Below, piece by piece: positions 54,141 through 62,694 of a stretch of 64,000 nucleotides of DNA. The stretch spans positions 1-64,000 of the forward strand of contig CAZJLP010000027.1 in the NCBI GenBank assembly GCA_964546955.1. The letters are read 5' to 3'. The position numbers and the translations under genes were made by a program. Numbering within the stretch: position 1 is the stretch's first letter; the number at the start of each line of letters is the position of its first letter. The DNA comes from CAZJLP01 sp964546955. GTDB taxonomy: Bacteria; Verrucomicrobiota; Verrucomicrobiia; Opitutales; Opitutaceae. A model generated the notes under the pieces. The model was given only the letters and a program-made list of their open reading frames with translations. It was not told the origin of the DNA and did not search any database.

Positions 54141-55417
54141 GCGCGGTCGTTGACATTAAAATGGGGCGAGCCCTGACGAATGCCGTCGATAATGATGCGT
54201 TGGCTCGGCATCGTTGGTATCCAATCAAGGAGGGGTTCAGCGCGACGTTGATTAGCGACTCTTTCCAGCAATTGGACGAGAAACAGAGAAAGAACGCACT
54301 CGCAATTGAGCCTTTCAGCGGGTCGGGAACTACGCCGGTCGAATGCACGCGATTGGGAGTCGATTGCCTCGCGTTTGAGGTAAATCCATTTCTTGCGTTC
54401 GTCGGAAACACGAAGCTGCGCCAAGGCGACCCAAAGAAGCTGCACACCGAGCGCGACAGGGTATTGAAAGGACTCGGAAAACCGGCGGTCTCACCGTTGG
54501 AGAATCTTTCGACCTTCACGGAGGGGGCAGGAAAGGAAAAATGGCTCTTCAATCGTAACGTCTTGCGGTCATTTACTGGCGGCTGGAAGGCGGTGGGTGA
54601 TTGCAGCCCTTATTACCGCGCGTTCTATCGCCTGGCCTTGGTGCGCGCCGCAATGGACAATTGTAATGCGTATCCAGATGGGAAGTGCCTGCGCTATAAG
54701 CGGCTGAAGAATTATAACTGCTTCAACCAAGAACACCTGATTTCTCGTTTCGAGCATTACACAAATATGATCGAGGAGGATTTGGCAGCGGCGCCATTAA
54801 TTCCCGGCGTTTCTCGAGTTGAGTGCATGGATGCGCGGCAAATGGAATTATTTGAGAAGAAGCGGCGATTCGACTTTTGTGTTACTTCGCCGCCGTACCT
54901 AAATTCCTTCGACTATTCAGACGTCTACCGGCCGGAACTTTTTCTTACTGGGCAAGTGGGCAGCAATGCAGATCTCATGAAGATCCGGCTCCGGACGGTT
55001 AGGTCACATGTACAGGCTAACTGGAAGGCTCCTGAGAAAGAGACCTTCGGGACGCTCTACGCCAAGTCGATCAAGGAGCTTCAGGCCAAGAAGAATGATC
55101 TCTGGAGTCCCCGCATACTGGAGATGGTGCAGGCGTATTTTGAAGACATGGACCGGCTACTCTCTGCGCTGAACAAACGGGCCAATCCGAATGCACTGCT
55201 TAAGATAGCAGTTGGAACGTCAGCCTACGCCGGTGTGGTGGTTCCGGTGGATTTTATCTTGGCGGAAATCGCTGAAAAGAATGGCTGGGAGCTGAAAGAT
55301 GTCGAGGTAGTGCGGCGGTTGCGTAGCTCCGCCCAGAACTGGAAGCACGAAGATGGGGAAAAGAAAGTCCCCGAATTACGCGAAAGCATCGTCGTATTGA
55401 GATCTCCTTCGAAGTAA
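54137..55417 (+). CDS. DNA methyltransferase (TSPPY type) of the cassette
   Basis: This is a 426-residue class I methyltransferase. Motif I is EPFSGSGTT (58-66), the acidic end of the next strand is FEVNPF (E81), and the catalytic motif IV is TSPPY (250-254), so the order is I then IV. TSPPY is typical of N4-cytosine enzymes, though N6-adenine cannot be excluded. The start overlaps the nuclease stop (ATGA), making it the fourth gene of a coupled operon. It presumably protects self DNA from the nuclease. A further in-frame GTG lies six bases upstream. Confidence 0.85.
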   Translation: MSAVVDIKMGRALTNAVDNDALARHRWYPIKEGFSATLISDSFQQLDEKQRKNALAIEPFSGSGTTPVECTRLGVDCLAFEVNPFLAFVGNTKLRQGDPKKLHTERDRVLKGLGKPAVSPLENLSTFTEGAGKEKWLFNRNVLRSFTGGWKAVGDCSPYYRAFYRLALVRAAMDNCNAYPDGKCLRYKRLKNYNCFNQEHLISRFEHYTNMIEEDLAAAPLIPGVSRVECMDARQMELFEKKRRFDFCVTSPPYLNSFDYSDVYRPELFLTGQVGSNADLMKIRLRTVRSHVQANWKAPEKETFGTLYAKSIKELQAKKNDLWSPRILEMVQAYFEDMDRLLSALNKRANPNALLKIAVGTSAYAGVVVPVDFILAEIAEKNGWELKDVEVVRRLRSSAQNWKHEDGEKKVPELRESIVVLRSPSK

Positions 55418-55475
55418 TTAACTCGAATGAGGTATGCTGGTGGGGGTTTGATGGATTTGGATGGAGCCTACTCAT

Positions 55476-55496
55476 GCCGGCTAGGTGTCAGCCGGC
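55476..55496 (+). terminator. hairpin after the methyltransferase gene
   Basis: GCCGGCT and AGCCGGC form a 7-bp stem with a 7-nt loop, 58 bases past the stop. There is no T run, so it may be a processing or stability hairpin. Confidence 0.35.
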
Positions 55497-55501
55497 TCAT
55501 C

Positions 55502-55540
55502 GGGGCCAAACTGAGGTTGCCCCGATTTGAGGCACAGTGG
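55502..55540 (+). mobile_element. solo IS3-type terminal sequence
   Basis: TGAGGTTGCCCCGATTTGAG followed by GCACAGTGG matches the orfA-side end of the IS remnant at 48665-48705, in reverse orientation, with three mismatches over 39 bases. Both copies are preceded by the partial motif GGGG(T/C)CAAAC. No transposase sequence follows it. Confidence 0.8.
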
Positions 55541-55600
55541 TTGCGATTGTCCGTGGTGGATTTGCTCGTCACGCCTTCCCGGCGCTTTTAACTGACGATT

Positions 55601-56899
55601 GTGTCCGAGCATCGGTTAAAACCAGGCAAGTCCGTCATTTCCCAGTTGTCGACGCTGGGTAAAGTTCTTGGCTATCACGTTCAGCGTGAGTTCCCCCTGA
55701 AATGCGGAATGTGCACACGACCGGCCGTCGATTTGGCGTGGTTCCGGGACGAAACGCAGCGTTTCCCGTTGTTCATCTTCGAAGTCGAGAGCGGTGCGGG
55801 TAACACCAACGCCAATAACGCGGTTAAGGTATACGGCTCGTCTAGCCGGGACTTCGAAAAACCGCTCTTCTTTTTCCACGTGGTGGTTAAATGTGGCGCC
55901 GAGTCATCCGCATTAGATTCGCTTCGCGGTCAGTATGGCCAAGCCAACTACCGCATCTATTGCCTCGATGGTAATGAGGGACAACGATTGCTTGAAGACA
56001 TCCTGGGCCAGCATCGCAAGCTCTACGACCAATTAGACTACCCACAACTGATGGAGGCACTCGGGCGCAGCGGGTTGGCCAACATCGATGCAAACAAGTT
56101 ATGCGACCATATTGAGTCATTGCAGTTCGACGTGGCATTTTTGCCTTGGTATGCCCGCTTCGGACGGACGAATCGGTTTTTCCGAGACCGTTATGTGAAC
56201 CTGCTTGAGCAACGGACCAGACAGCATGCGGCCATTCCGGGCAGAGAGGCTTACAACACGTACTACGGCGAGTGGTGGGGAGAGCCCCTTCACATTGCCG
56301 TCTTACGGAGGGAGGCGCGGATCGATGACAAGACGACCCTCGCCCATTTGAACCGCTGGCAATACCGCAATTCGAGCCTTGTGACCATTGGTCCGAATTT
56401 TGGCCTGTCGCGCGACTACGATGAATTCATCATAACCGCGGCCCCGGGTTTTGCTGCGGCAGTAGCTGCAATAGCCGGGAGCAACGAAGTACGTGCGTGG
56501 CTCTTTGATATCATGGAGCCGGTATTCGAAAAGCTCCAAAAATCATCAGCGCGCGCCTTCATCTATCAAGGGATATGGCTCTTGCATTTGGCAGCCGGGC
56601 TCGAGGAATCCGAGAGGTATAGCAGGGTCCGTGACATTCTCAACGCGAGGGGTGGCGTGCCGGAGGCGGCCCTCCTAAATCCGCCATTTCATTTTTCCAC
56701 GGAACTCGACGATGAATGGTCGACTCGCGCAGAGGCGAATCCGATGCCTGTTGCGCCGATGCCCGAATTGATCGCGAAGCTGTCTGCCCAACCTTCGCGG
56801 CAAGACGATCCGATTGACGTAGCCCTTATCCTTCTCACGGAGGAATGTGAGTTGGCGGGAATAGCTCCCCGCATCGTCAATCTTCTAGTCAAAGGATGA
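55601..56899 (+). CDS. restriction-endonuclease-like protein (PD-(D/E)XK variant) next to the cassette
   Basis: This is a 432-residue protein with a GTG start. After a helix (KSVISQLSTLGKVLGYHVQR) comes a nuclease-like core: AVD44 LAWF, then PLFIFE61-V-E63 SG and a downstream helix. The expected Lys of the ExK motif is Glu here, a variant seen in some nuclease-fold proteins, so catalysis is uncertain. The C-terminal 200 residues are helical and unrecognised. It follows the methyltransferase by 183 bases with a solo IS end between, so it may be a later neighbour rather than the fifth gene of the system. Confidence 0.6.
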   Translation: MSEHRLKPGKSVISQLSTLGKVLGYHVQREFPLKCGMCTRPAVDLAWFRDETQRFPLFIFEVESGAGNTNANNAVKVYGSSSRDFEKPLFFFHVVVKCGAESSALDSLRGQYGQANYRIYCLDGNEGQRLLEDILGQHRKLYDQLDYPQLMEALGRSGLANIDANKLCDHIESLQFDVAFLPWYARFGRTNRFFRDRYVNLLEQRTRQHAAIPGREAYNTYYGEWWGEPLHIAVLRREARIDDKTTLAHLNRWQYRNSSLVTIGPNFGLSRDYDEFIITAAPGFAAAVAAIAGSNEVRAWLFDIMEPVFEKLQKSSARAFIYQGIWLLHLAAGLEESERYSRVRDILNARGGVPEAALLNPPFHFSTELDDEWSTRAEANPMPVAPMPELIAKLSAQPSRQDDPIDVALILLTEECELAGIAPRIVNLLVKG

Positions 56900-56991
56900 G
56901 GTGTCGGCGGCTTATCACAACGGCATTTGCGAGAGGCGGGCGGAGCGTTCGTAGGACCTTCACGGTGAGGCCCGGTTGGCAGGCCGGCCGG

Positions 56992-57010
56992 AAGGGGTCA
57001 AACTTTGCAA
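56992..57010. repeat. AAGGGGTCAAACTTTGCAA hybrid motif
   Basis: The left half is the GGGGTCAAAC motif and the right half (CTTTGCAATTTGCATTCG, to 57020) matches the start of the 170-bp repeats at 60949 and 62758. This copy therefore links the two repeat families. Confidence 0.75.
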
Positions 57011-57034
57011 TTTGCATTCGATCGTAGAGCGTTC

Positions 57035-57150
57035 GCCGTCCTGCCCGTCACCACGCCGATCGTCCGGCCGGATGCACCCACGCGCCGCTGGTCGCGTGAG
57101 TATCGGCTTACACCACCACCTGCGTGTCGGTCGGGACGACGCGCGACGGA
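57035..57150 (-). pseudogene. relic of the small SH3/KOW-like gene
   Basis: Read leftward, the segment aligns with codons from about RVVPTGTQVVV to VGVVTRTPAG of the gene at 50057-50311 at moderate identity, but with stops and shifts (for example a TAA where VF-AD stands). It ends close to the hybrid motif at 56992. The gap 56900-57175 holds nothing else. Confidence 0.6.
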
Positions 57151-57175
57151 GAGGTGTGTTTCGAAATCCGCGCGG

Positions 57176-58684
57176 TCAATAACTCACCACCATCGGCTTC
57201 GGCGTGTCAGGAGCGAGGGGCGGCTTCCGTTTGCTCCACTCGGTCGCGCGTTCATAGGCTTGCGCCAGCGCGAGAATTTTTCCTTCCGAAAAACGCGGGC
57301 CGGCGATCATCAGGCCGATCGGCAAGCCGCTTTTGCTGTAGCCGCAGGGAATCGAAATCGCCGGAAGTCCGAAAATATTGAAAGGCGAGCAGTTCGACGT
57401 GACAGAGGGACTGGCCGGCTTGGTGTCCTGCGACCGCTTGATTAGATCATCCAGCAGCGGCGGCAAGATGCGCTGCGTGGGCACCACGACCAGATCAAAG
57501 TCGGTGAAGGCGTCGTCGATCGTGCGTCGCAACAGTTGGTTCTCCCACATGCCCTTCACATAGTCGATGGCCGTGCCGCCGTTGTTGGCGGCCAGCGCTT
57601 CCAAGCGCCGCCGCTCGGGCAGCATGTAGCGCATGGCTCCGGTTTTGAAATATTCCTGATGGTACGCAATCGTCTCCGCCGCTCCCGCCGGCGGTGTGAC
57701 CGCCGGAGGCAAAGCGACCTCTTTCGCCCCCTTCGTCATTTTGGCGAGCACCCCGACCGCCGTTTCCACGGCCGCCTTCACCTCCGGATCGAGATGGTCG
57801 AAATATCCCACCGGCAAGCCGAGCCGAAATCCGGTCACGGGCTGCTTGAGTGCGGCCACATAGTCTTCCTTCGCGTGCTCCACGCTTGTGATGTCGAGCT
57901 TGTCGTATCCGGCCAGTACGTTGAGCATCAACGCCGTGTCTTCCACCGTGCGGGTCATCGGGCCGCAATGATCCATGGAAACGCGCAACGGAATGATGCC
58001 GCGAATCGGCACGAGCCCGTACGTGGGCTTCAGACCGACGATGCCGCAATACGAAGCGGGCATGCGCACCGAGCCGCCGGTATCCGTGCCCAACGCACCG
58101 TAGCAGAGATTCGCCACCACCGCCGCGCCCGAGCCGGACGAAGAGCCGCCGGTGTTGTGGGCGAGATTCCAAGGATTGCGCGAGGGACCGAAATACGAGG
58201 TTTCGCCCCCGCCCATCGCGAACTCCTGCAAATTGGTCTTTCCGATGATCACCGCACCCGCCTCGACGAGGCGCGTGGTCACGGTCGCATCCTCCTTCGG
58301 CATGCGATCGGCGAAAACCGCACTGCCGCCCGTGGTTCTCGCGTTCGCCGTATCGATGTTGTCCTTCAAAGCGATCGGCACGCCGTGCAGCGGCCCGCGG
58401 ATCTTCCCCGCTTTCAGCTCGGCGTCGAGCTGGCGGGCTTGCTCGAGCGCCTGCGTTTTCATGACCGTGATGAACGCATCGAGCTTGGGGTCGTAGAGAC
58501 CGATTCGCGCCAAGCAGGCTTCGGTCAATTGAACGGAAGTCACGGCTCCCGAGCGAACTTTGGCGGCGGCCTCCGTGAGGCTCAAAGCGGCGAGATCGTC
58601 AGGGGCAGCCGCGCAGAAAGAAGAGAAAGCATGAGCAACGGCCAGCGCCGTCGCCAGCAGGGCGAATTTAGGGCGAGAATTCAT
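57176..58684 (-). CDS. secreted amidase, amidase-signature family
   Basis: This is a 502-residue enzyme with a signal peptide to about FCAAA (residue 27). The Ser-cisSer-Lys triad is visible: K107 in PIALKDNID, the cis-Ser in NTGGSSSGSGAA (181-183), and the nucleophile S205 in GTDTGGSVRMPA. Members hydrolyse amides such as peptide or aryl amides; the periplasmic location argues against GatA. The frame is open further upstream to 58840, but the ATG at 58684 gives the leader. GC content returns to the core level here. Confidence 0.9.
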   Translation of the reverse strand: MNSRPKFALLATALAVAHAFSSFCAAAPDDLAALSLTEAAAKVRSGAVTSVQLTEACLARIGLYDPKLDAFITVMKTQALEQARQLDAELKAGKIRGPLHGVPIALKDNIDTANARTTGGSAVFADRMPKEDATVTTRLVEAGAVIIGKTNLQEFAMGGGETSYFGPSRNPWNLAHNTGGSSSGSGAAVVANLCYGALGTDTGGSVRMPASYCGIVGLKPTYGLVPIRGIIPLRVSMDHCGPMTRTVEDTALMLNVLAGYDKLDITSVEHAKEDYVAALKQPVTGFRLGLPVGYFDHLDPEVKAAVETAVGVLAKMTKGAKEVALPPAVTPPAGAAETIAYHQEYFKTGAMRYMLPERRRLEALAANNGGTAIDYVKGMWENQLLRRTIDDAFTDFDLVVVPTQRILPPLLDDLIKRSQDTKPASPSVTSNCSPFNIFGLPAISIPCGYSKSGLPIGLMIAGPRFSEGKILALAQAYERATEWSKRKPPLAPDTPKPMVVSY

Positions 58685-59187
58685 GAACGGATGAGTGATT
58701 GGCGCCGCCGACAGAGCAGCCGCCATGCCTTGCGCCGTTGAAATGCATGGGGAGAGGCGAGTTCGCATGCTCACCGCGCCGATTCCCGTCCGTCGTGAAT
58801 CTGTTTTTCCCTCACGTTTCCCCCGTTTAGTCCAAGGCATTTAGCGATGCCAGTTAGTCACCGCTTCACTTCGAAAGACAGAAGGGGTCGAAGGGGTCAA
58901 ACCGTGAAAATTGAAATGCCGGAGTGGACCCACCTCCGTCCTCGCATTTCTCGTTCCTGCGCGATGAGCCGAATCCAACGCCAGGTCGACCCGTTTGCTG
59001 ATTGCTCACCACACGTTTCTTAAATCGATGGGTGAGAAAGGAGTCAAAATGAAGACCCCAATTCACTACCCTTCCAGAAGGCGAGATACACGCAGGAGCA
59101 TAGGAGGGGCGTTAGATTTGCGGCGTAAAAGTGTCCGCAGCGCAGGTTAGGTAGCAGGGATGAAGTAGTCCGTGTTCCTAGGCTACA
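58685..59187. other. intergenic region with one AAGGGGTCAAACCGTGAA motif
   Basis: The motif lies at 58891-58908, preceded by a near-duplicate GAAGGGGTCG and followed by AATTGAAATGCCGGAG. No protein-like frame is supported in the remaining 480 bases. Confidence 0.6.
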
Positions 59188-59943
59188 TCAAAATTGACTG
59201 GGTAACTGGGGGAATTTTCCAATCACCGTCGGACGGTCAGTATAAAAAGATGTGGCGTGAGTCTTGTTAGATTCTAATAGAAATCGTTGAACCACGATGT
59301 ATCGCCCAAGAAAGGCCGGGTCGGTTGCTTTTGAGATTTTATACTCCTGAGGATATTGACCAAAATAACCGTATTTTCTGTCGAGTTGTGAGGAAATCGT
59401 GTCTCGTAGGTACGGCGCAATTTCCGGATTGGTCGACGCAGTGATTTTATCCAGAAGCCGCTTTTTTATACCCAGCCCTTCGGCAGGAAATGAAGAAACC
59501 GCGACTGTTGCCGAACCACTGCCATCCATTTTTAAGGTTGTTCTCTTTTGGGCAAATTGGTCTAAATCCGCTTCAACCTTTCCTAGTTCCGCGTTTAGCC
59601 TGGTTGCTTGCGATTCCGAGAGTCCGGCGACAGCGACAAACAATTTGGAAATTCCTCCGCCGGCATCGAACAGGTCAATTCGTAGCGTGTTCAGCAGCGC
59701 CACCGGCACCACGACCGTATTTGGAAATTCTCCAGTTTGTCCGAAGTCGAGAGATGGCGGCGAAGCGGTTTGTCGGATCTCTCTCGGCTTGCTTTCGCTC
59801 GGCGATGATGAACTAGGCGAGGCAGCGGTTGGTTCGACCTGTTTAGCTGCTTTACCGGGCTGCTGCTTGAAATAGTATCCGGTTATCACGGCTGTTAGAA
59901 TCGCCGTGAGAGTGCAGGCTAGAACGAGTCGAATCGCTCCCAT
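59188..59943 (-). CDS. membrane-anchored protein of unknown function
   Basis: This is a 251-residue protein with an N-terminal hydrophobic anchor (VLACTLTAILTAVITGYYF), a Ser/Pro-rich linker and a globular part (VVVPVALLNTLRIDLFDAGG, ISKLFVAVAGLSESQATRLN). The heptad-like ELGKVEADLDQFAQKRTTLK suggests a short coiled coil. I recognise no family. Base composition is clearly less GC-rich than the core genes. It lies 55 bases downstream of another less GC-rich gene on the same strand, so the two may be one transferred operon. Confidence 0.6.
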   Translation of the reverse strand: MGAIRLVLACTLTAILTAVITGYYFKQQPGKAAKQVEPTAASPSSSSPSESKPREIRQTASPPSLDFGQTGEFPNTVVVPVALLNTLRIDLFDAGGGISKLFVAVAGLSESQATRLNAELGKVEADLDQFAQKRTTLKMDGSGSATVAVSSFPAEGLGIKKRLLDKITASTNPEIAPYLRDTISSQLDRKYGYFGQYPQEYKISKATDPAFLGRYIVVQRFLLESNKTHATSFYTDRPTVIGKFPQLPSQF

Positions 59944-59998
59944 TGCGTTTTAAATGTAAAATGAAACCATTAACGGGTATTCCCCGAGCGGCGCTAGA

Positions 59999-60820
59999 TC
60001 ATCCATTCGGTGTCAATGGCACCCATTGACTGGTATTTACGTCCCAGTATGCCATTGGCATTATTGAAACGCTTCCGCTCGGATAGGCGAGAAAGGTGGT
60101 GTTAGATAAGAATAAACTCGGAATTGATAGTGCCCAGACTTGGGAAACGGTCCCATTTGGGCCATTCAGCATGACGGCCGTCGAACTGGTGGTGTCACCA
60201 AATGTTGGGAGCAGGTTGAAAACCGATGATCCGGCATGAATTCGCATCACGGAAAAATTATTGATCCAAAGTTCGGTCGCCGGAAATCCGTCGGTGTTTG
60301 CTCTTACGCCGATGACGGGCGAACCAATATTATAGAAAAATGTGAAGGAATAGTTGATTGCTGGCGCGCCGGCAACGAGTGGGTTGGTTGCGCTGCATGC
60401 CATTGTTATCATGGCAGCACCCCCTCCGTTTAAGTATTCAACGGTCGTGGTGATTCCAGAAGAGTCAGCAAACCCTGTTACTAGGTTACCATTCCACGTG
60501 ACCATTTTTGTTTCACCTATCTGGAGAGGTTGAAGGGATACGTTCAGCGTGTATGGGTCGATGATAATGGTTTGAGAAGTTCGTGATGTTCCCGGTTCAC
60601 CGAAAGTGCGGTTATCTCCGGAGGTTACTCCTCCCCAAGGAATCGGGACTAGGAGCGTTGGATCAGGAATAAACGAATCAATTCTGATGGAAATGGGGGT
60701 TGTTATATAGTCCTCAGCCGTCATATAAAATGGCTGGACTGGTTGTGATAAAAGCAAAGAGCTCGTTCCTAACATTAGACTGAAAATGACAAATAAGTGG
60801 CGTTTTAACATAGCACGCAA
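59999..60820 (-). CDS. secreted beta-rich protein of unknown function
   Basis: This is a 273-residue protein with a signal peptide to about LLLSQ (residue 25). The body is rich in Thr, Ser, Asn and Gly in alternating strands (TIIIDPYTLNVSLQPLQIGE, TFFYNIGSPVIGVRANTDG). I recognise no family. Composition is less GC-rich than the flanking core. The second Met (60811) is an equally good start. Confidence 0.6.
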   Translation of the reverse strand: MRAMLKRHLFVIFSLMLGTSSLLLSQPVQPFYMTAEDYITTPISIRIDSFIPDPTLLVPIPWGGVTSGDNRTFGEPGTSRTSQTIIIDPYTLNVSLQPLQIGETKMVTWNGNLVTGFADSSGITTTVEYLNGGGAAMITMACSATNPLVAGAPAINYSFTFFYNIGSPVIGVRANTDGFPATELWINNFSVMRIHAGSSVFNLLPTFGDTTSSTAVMLNGPNGTVSQVWALSIPSLFLSNTTFLAYPSGSVSIMPMAYWDVNTSQWVPLTPNG

Positions 60821-61301
60821 TATGTAGCATTAGTTATGCCTGCGGACGTGTGGCTAGTTCTTATGTCGGTGACGTTACGACGCAGTATGATTGCGTCTAA
60901 CGTGAACGGTTACGTTCTAGTGTTAGCAGGACGGACGGGGGGTTAGCCTTTGCAGTTAGCATTCGTGCGTCTCCAGCATCGGACATTCAACTCGGACGGG
61001 ACATCGCGAAGGTCCGGACGGCCGCTGAGGAAGTGCAGCTAAACAAACGGGCTTTACCATGCCCTCTGTAAAGCCCCTGGAGAAAGGGCATGCTCACGAA
61101 CGCACTACGACGGGAGCGCAAACACGACCAAGTGAACCACGATGCGGGGTAGTCTCAGACACGGGATCTCAGTACTCGGGAAAGCCATGGCCCATGGCGA
61201 GGATTGGTGTTGGAACCTATTTGCGGCGCTTCCCGGTTTAGATTTGGCCTGGGTAGAGAATACGGTACGGGTTAAACGGCTGGACGGCCTCCGTGCGAGT
61301 A
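60821..61301. other. intergenic region with small hairpin and repeat copy 1
   Basis: A short imperfect hairpin (CTAAC..AACG/CGTT..GTTAG, 60897-60926) precedes copy 1 of the 170-bp repeat (60949-61118). No gene is supported before the beta-lactamase-like gene. Confidence 0.5.
60949..61118. repeat. 170-bp direct repeat, copy 1
   Basis: It begins TTTGCAGTTAGCATTCGTGC and ends CACTACGACGGGAG. It matches 62758-62929 at roughly 80 percent, with conserved blocks GTCTCCAGCATCGGACATT and GCCCCTGGAGA.AGGG. The two copies enclose the beta-lactamase-like gene. Confidence 0.85.
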
Positions 61302-62354
61302 ATGTCTATTATTATCATGACCAATACGTGGCGTTCGGGTCTTCTGCTCGGCAGCGTCAAATTTGTGACGACGGTCGCTTTGCACGCCTTTGTCTTCGCC
61401 AGCGCTACGTGGGCAGATTGGAGCAACGATCTCGAGGAGGACTTAAAATCGATCGAGCGCCGCACAACTGGCCGCCTCGGCGTCGGCGTTTCTTGGCAAA
61501 ATCAGACCGTTTTTCTCAATCCAAACGATCGGTTCTCTCTACAGAGCGTTATGAAGCTGATCGTAGTGGCTGCCGCTTTTGACGCGTCCGACCGAAAAGG
61601 CGCCAGACTGCAGGAGTCGGTCACGCTGTATCCTAAGGATCGCAGCCTCTATGTTCAGCCTATCGCGAAGCAGATTACGGCAGCTGGATTTCAAACCACG
61701 GTCATCGATTTGGCCGCCCGGGCCGTCATTCAAAGTGACAGCACCGCAGCCGATTTCCTTTTCGTCCGAGTGGGTGGGTCGGAAGCAATTTCGGAATTTC
61801 TAAGAAGGGCCAGAATCGAGGGCCTCCGGGTAGACCGGGACGAAAGGCAGCTCCAGACTGAAATCATGGGAATCTCTTGGAAGTCGGAATTCGCGGATCC
61901 ACGAGAGCTGGATCGCGCTATCGCTGCTATCCCGGTTGAGACCCGGAATCGCGCGTTCTCCGCCTATCTAGGCGATCCACGGGACACCGGCACCCCCAGG
62001 GGCATGATTACCTTTCTGCAGGCACTGGATTCCGGCCAGCTTCTTACGCCTGGCTCATCGGCGGCGCTTCTGGCCATTATGGCCAGAACGTCGACGTTTC
62101 CTGACCGTCTGAAGGCGGGGGTACCGTCCACATGGACCGTTGCTCACAAAACGGGCACCAGCGGCCAGTGGCAGGGGATCACCGCCGCAACGAATGACGT
62201 TGGATTCCTCATTGCACCCAATGGAGAGAGGATCGCGATCGCGGTTTTCGTGGCAGACAGTCCGGAAAATAGCACCGCGCGCGCACGCATCATCGCGGAT
62301 GTAGCTGAAGCGGTGACACGGCGGGTACCAACCGGAATAACATCGAGACCGTGA
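61302..62354 (+). CDS. class A beta-lactamase-like serine hydrolase
   Basis: This is a 350-residue protein with a hydrophobic leader ending near SATWA (residue 38). Class A motifs are present in order: S82-V-M-K85 (active-site SxxK), S145-D146-S147 in place of SDN, an omega-loop E181-R-Q-L, and K283-T-G285. The Asn-to-Ser change in SDN occurs in some divergent members and may change the substrate range. It is predicted to open beta-lactam rings or act as a peptidase of the same fold in the periplasm. The start could also be 61293 or 61317. Flanking direct repeats suggest it was acquired. Confidence 0.75.
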   Translation: MSIIIMTNTWRSGLLLGSVKFVTTVALHAFVFASATWADWSNDLEEDLKSIERRTTGRLGVGVSWQNQTVFLNPNDRFSLQSVMKLIVVAAAFDASDRKGARLQESVTLYPKDRSLYVQPIAKQITAAGFQTTVIDLAARAVIQSDSTAADFLFVRVGGSEAISEFLRRARIEGLRVDRDERQLQTEIMGISWKSEFADPRELDRAIAAIPVETRNRAFSAYLGDPRDTGTPRGMITFLQALDSGQLLTPGSSAALLAIMARTSTFPDRLKAGVPSTWTVAHKTGTSGQWQGITAATNDVGFLIAPNGERIAIAVFVADSPENSTARARIIADVAEAVTRRVPTGITSRP

Positions 62355-62544
62355 ACGCATCGGGCTGAGGATCACGGTCGAGCTTTTCCGTCGTCGCGGC
62401 GCTGACCGCCGCCCGGCATGGGCGTGCCTCGGGCACCAAGCGACGGCGCAAGTCTGCGACGATGGCCCGACCGCCCAACTCACCGTGGCAGGCCCGCTTC
62501 TGGCTGGCGGGGGAACCTCTGCGCGGCCATCGTGACACAAACGT

Positions 62545-62694
62545 ATGCGCAACATGCTGGTGATCGGTGGGGTCTTTTTCGCGGGATTGGTGGTCGGGGC
62601 GTCCGCCGCCGACTTTGCTCCCCCAGCGAGCACCGTCTCCCTGGAGGACTCGCGCATGGGTGAGTTCTTCGGGAAAGCGGTGCAAAAAGGGTAA
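62545..62694 (+). pseudogene. signal-peptide-bearing gene fragment cut off at a repeat
   Basis: A 49-codon frame starts with a good signal peptide (MLVIGGVFFAGLVVGASAA) and continues DFAPPASTVSLEDSRMGEFF. It ends at a stop whose last base pair overlaps the start of the AAGGGGTCAAACCGTGAA motif (62693-62710). It reads as the first part of a secreted protein whose remainder has been lost. Confidence 0.5.

Noticed and set aside
60897..60926. Hairpin with GTCTAAC and GTTAGC resembling an integron attC site
   Set aside because: GTCTAAC fits one consensus box but GTTAGCA does not fit GTTRRRY, the site is too short, neighbouring genes face both ways and there is no integrase gene in the window.
61048..61093. 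Alternative hairpins inside repeat copy 1 (GGGCTTTAC/GTAAAGCCC)
   Set aside because: The pairing is not kept in copy 2, where the matching bases have changed without compensation.
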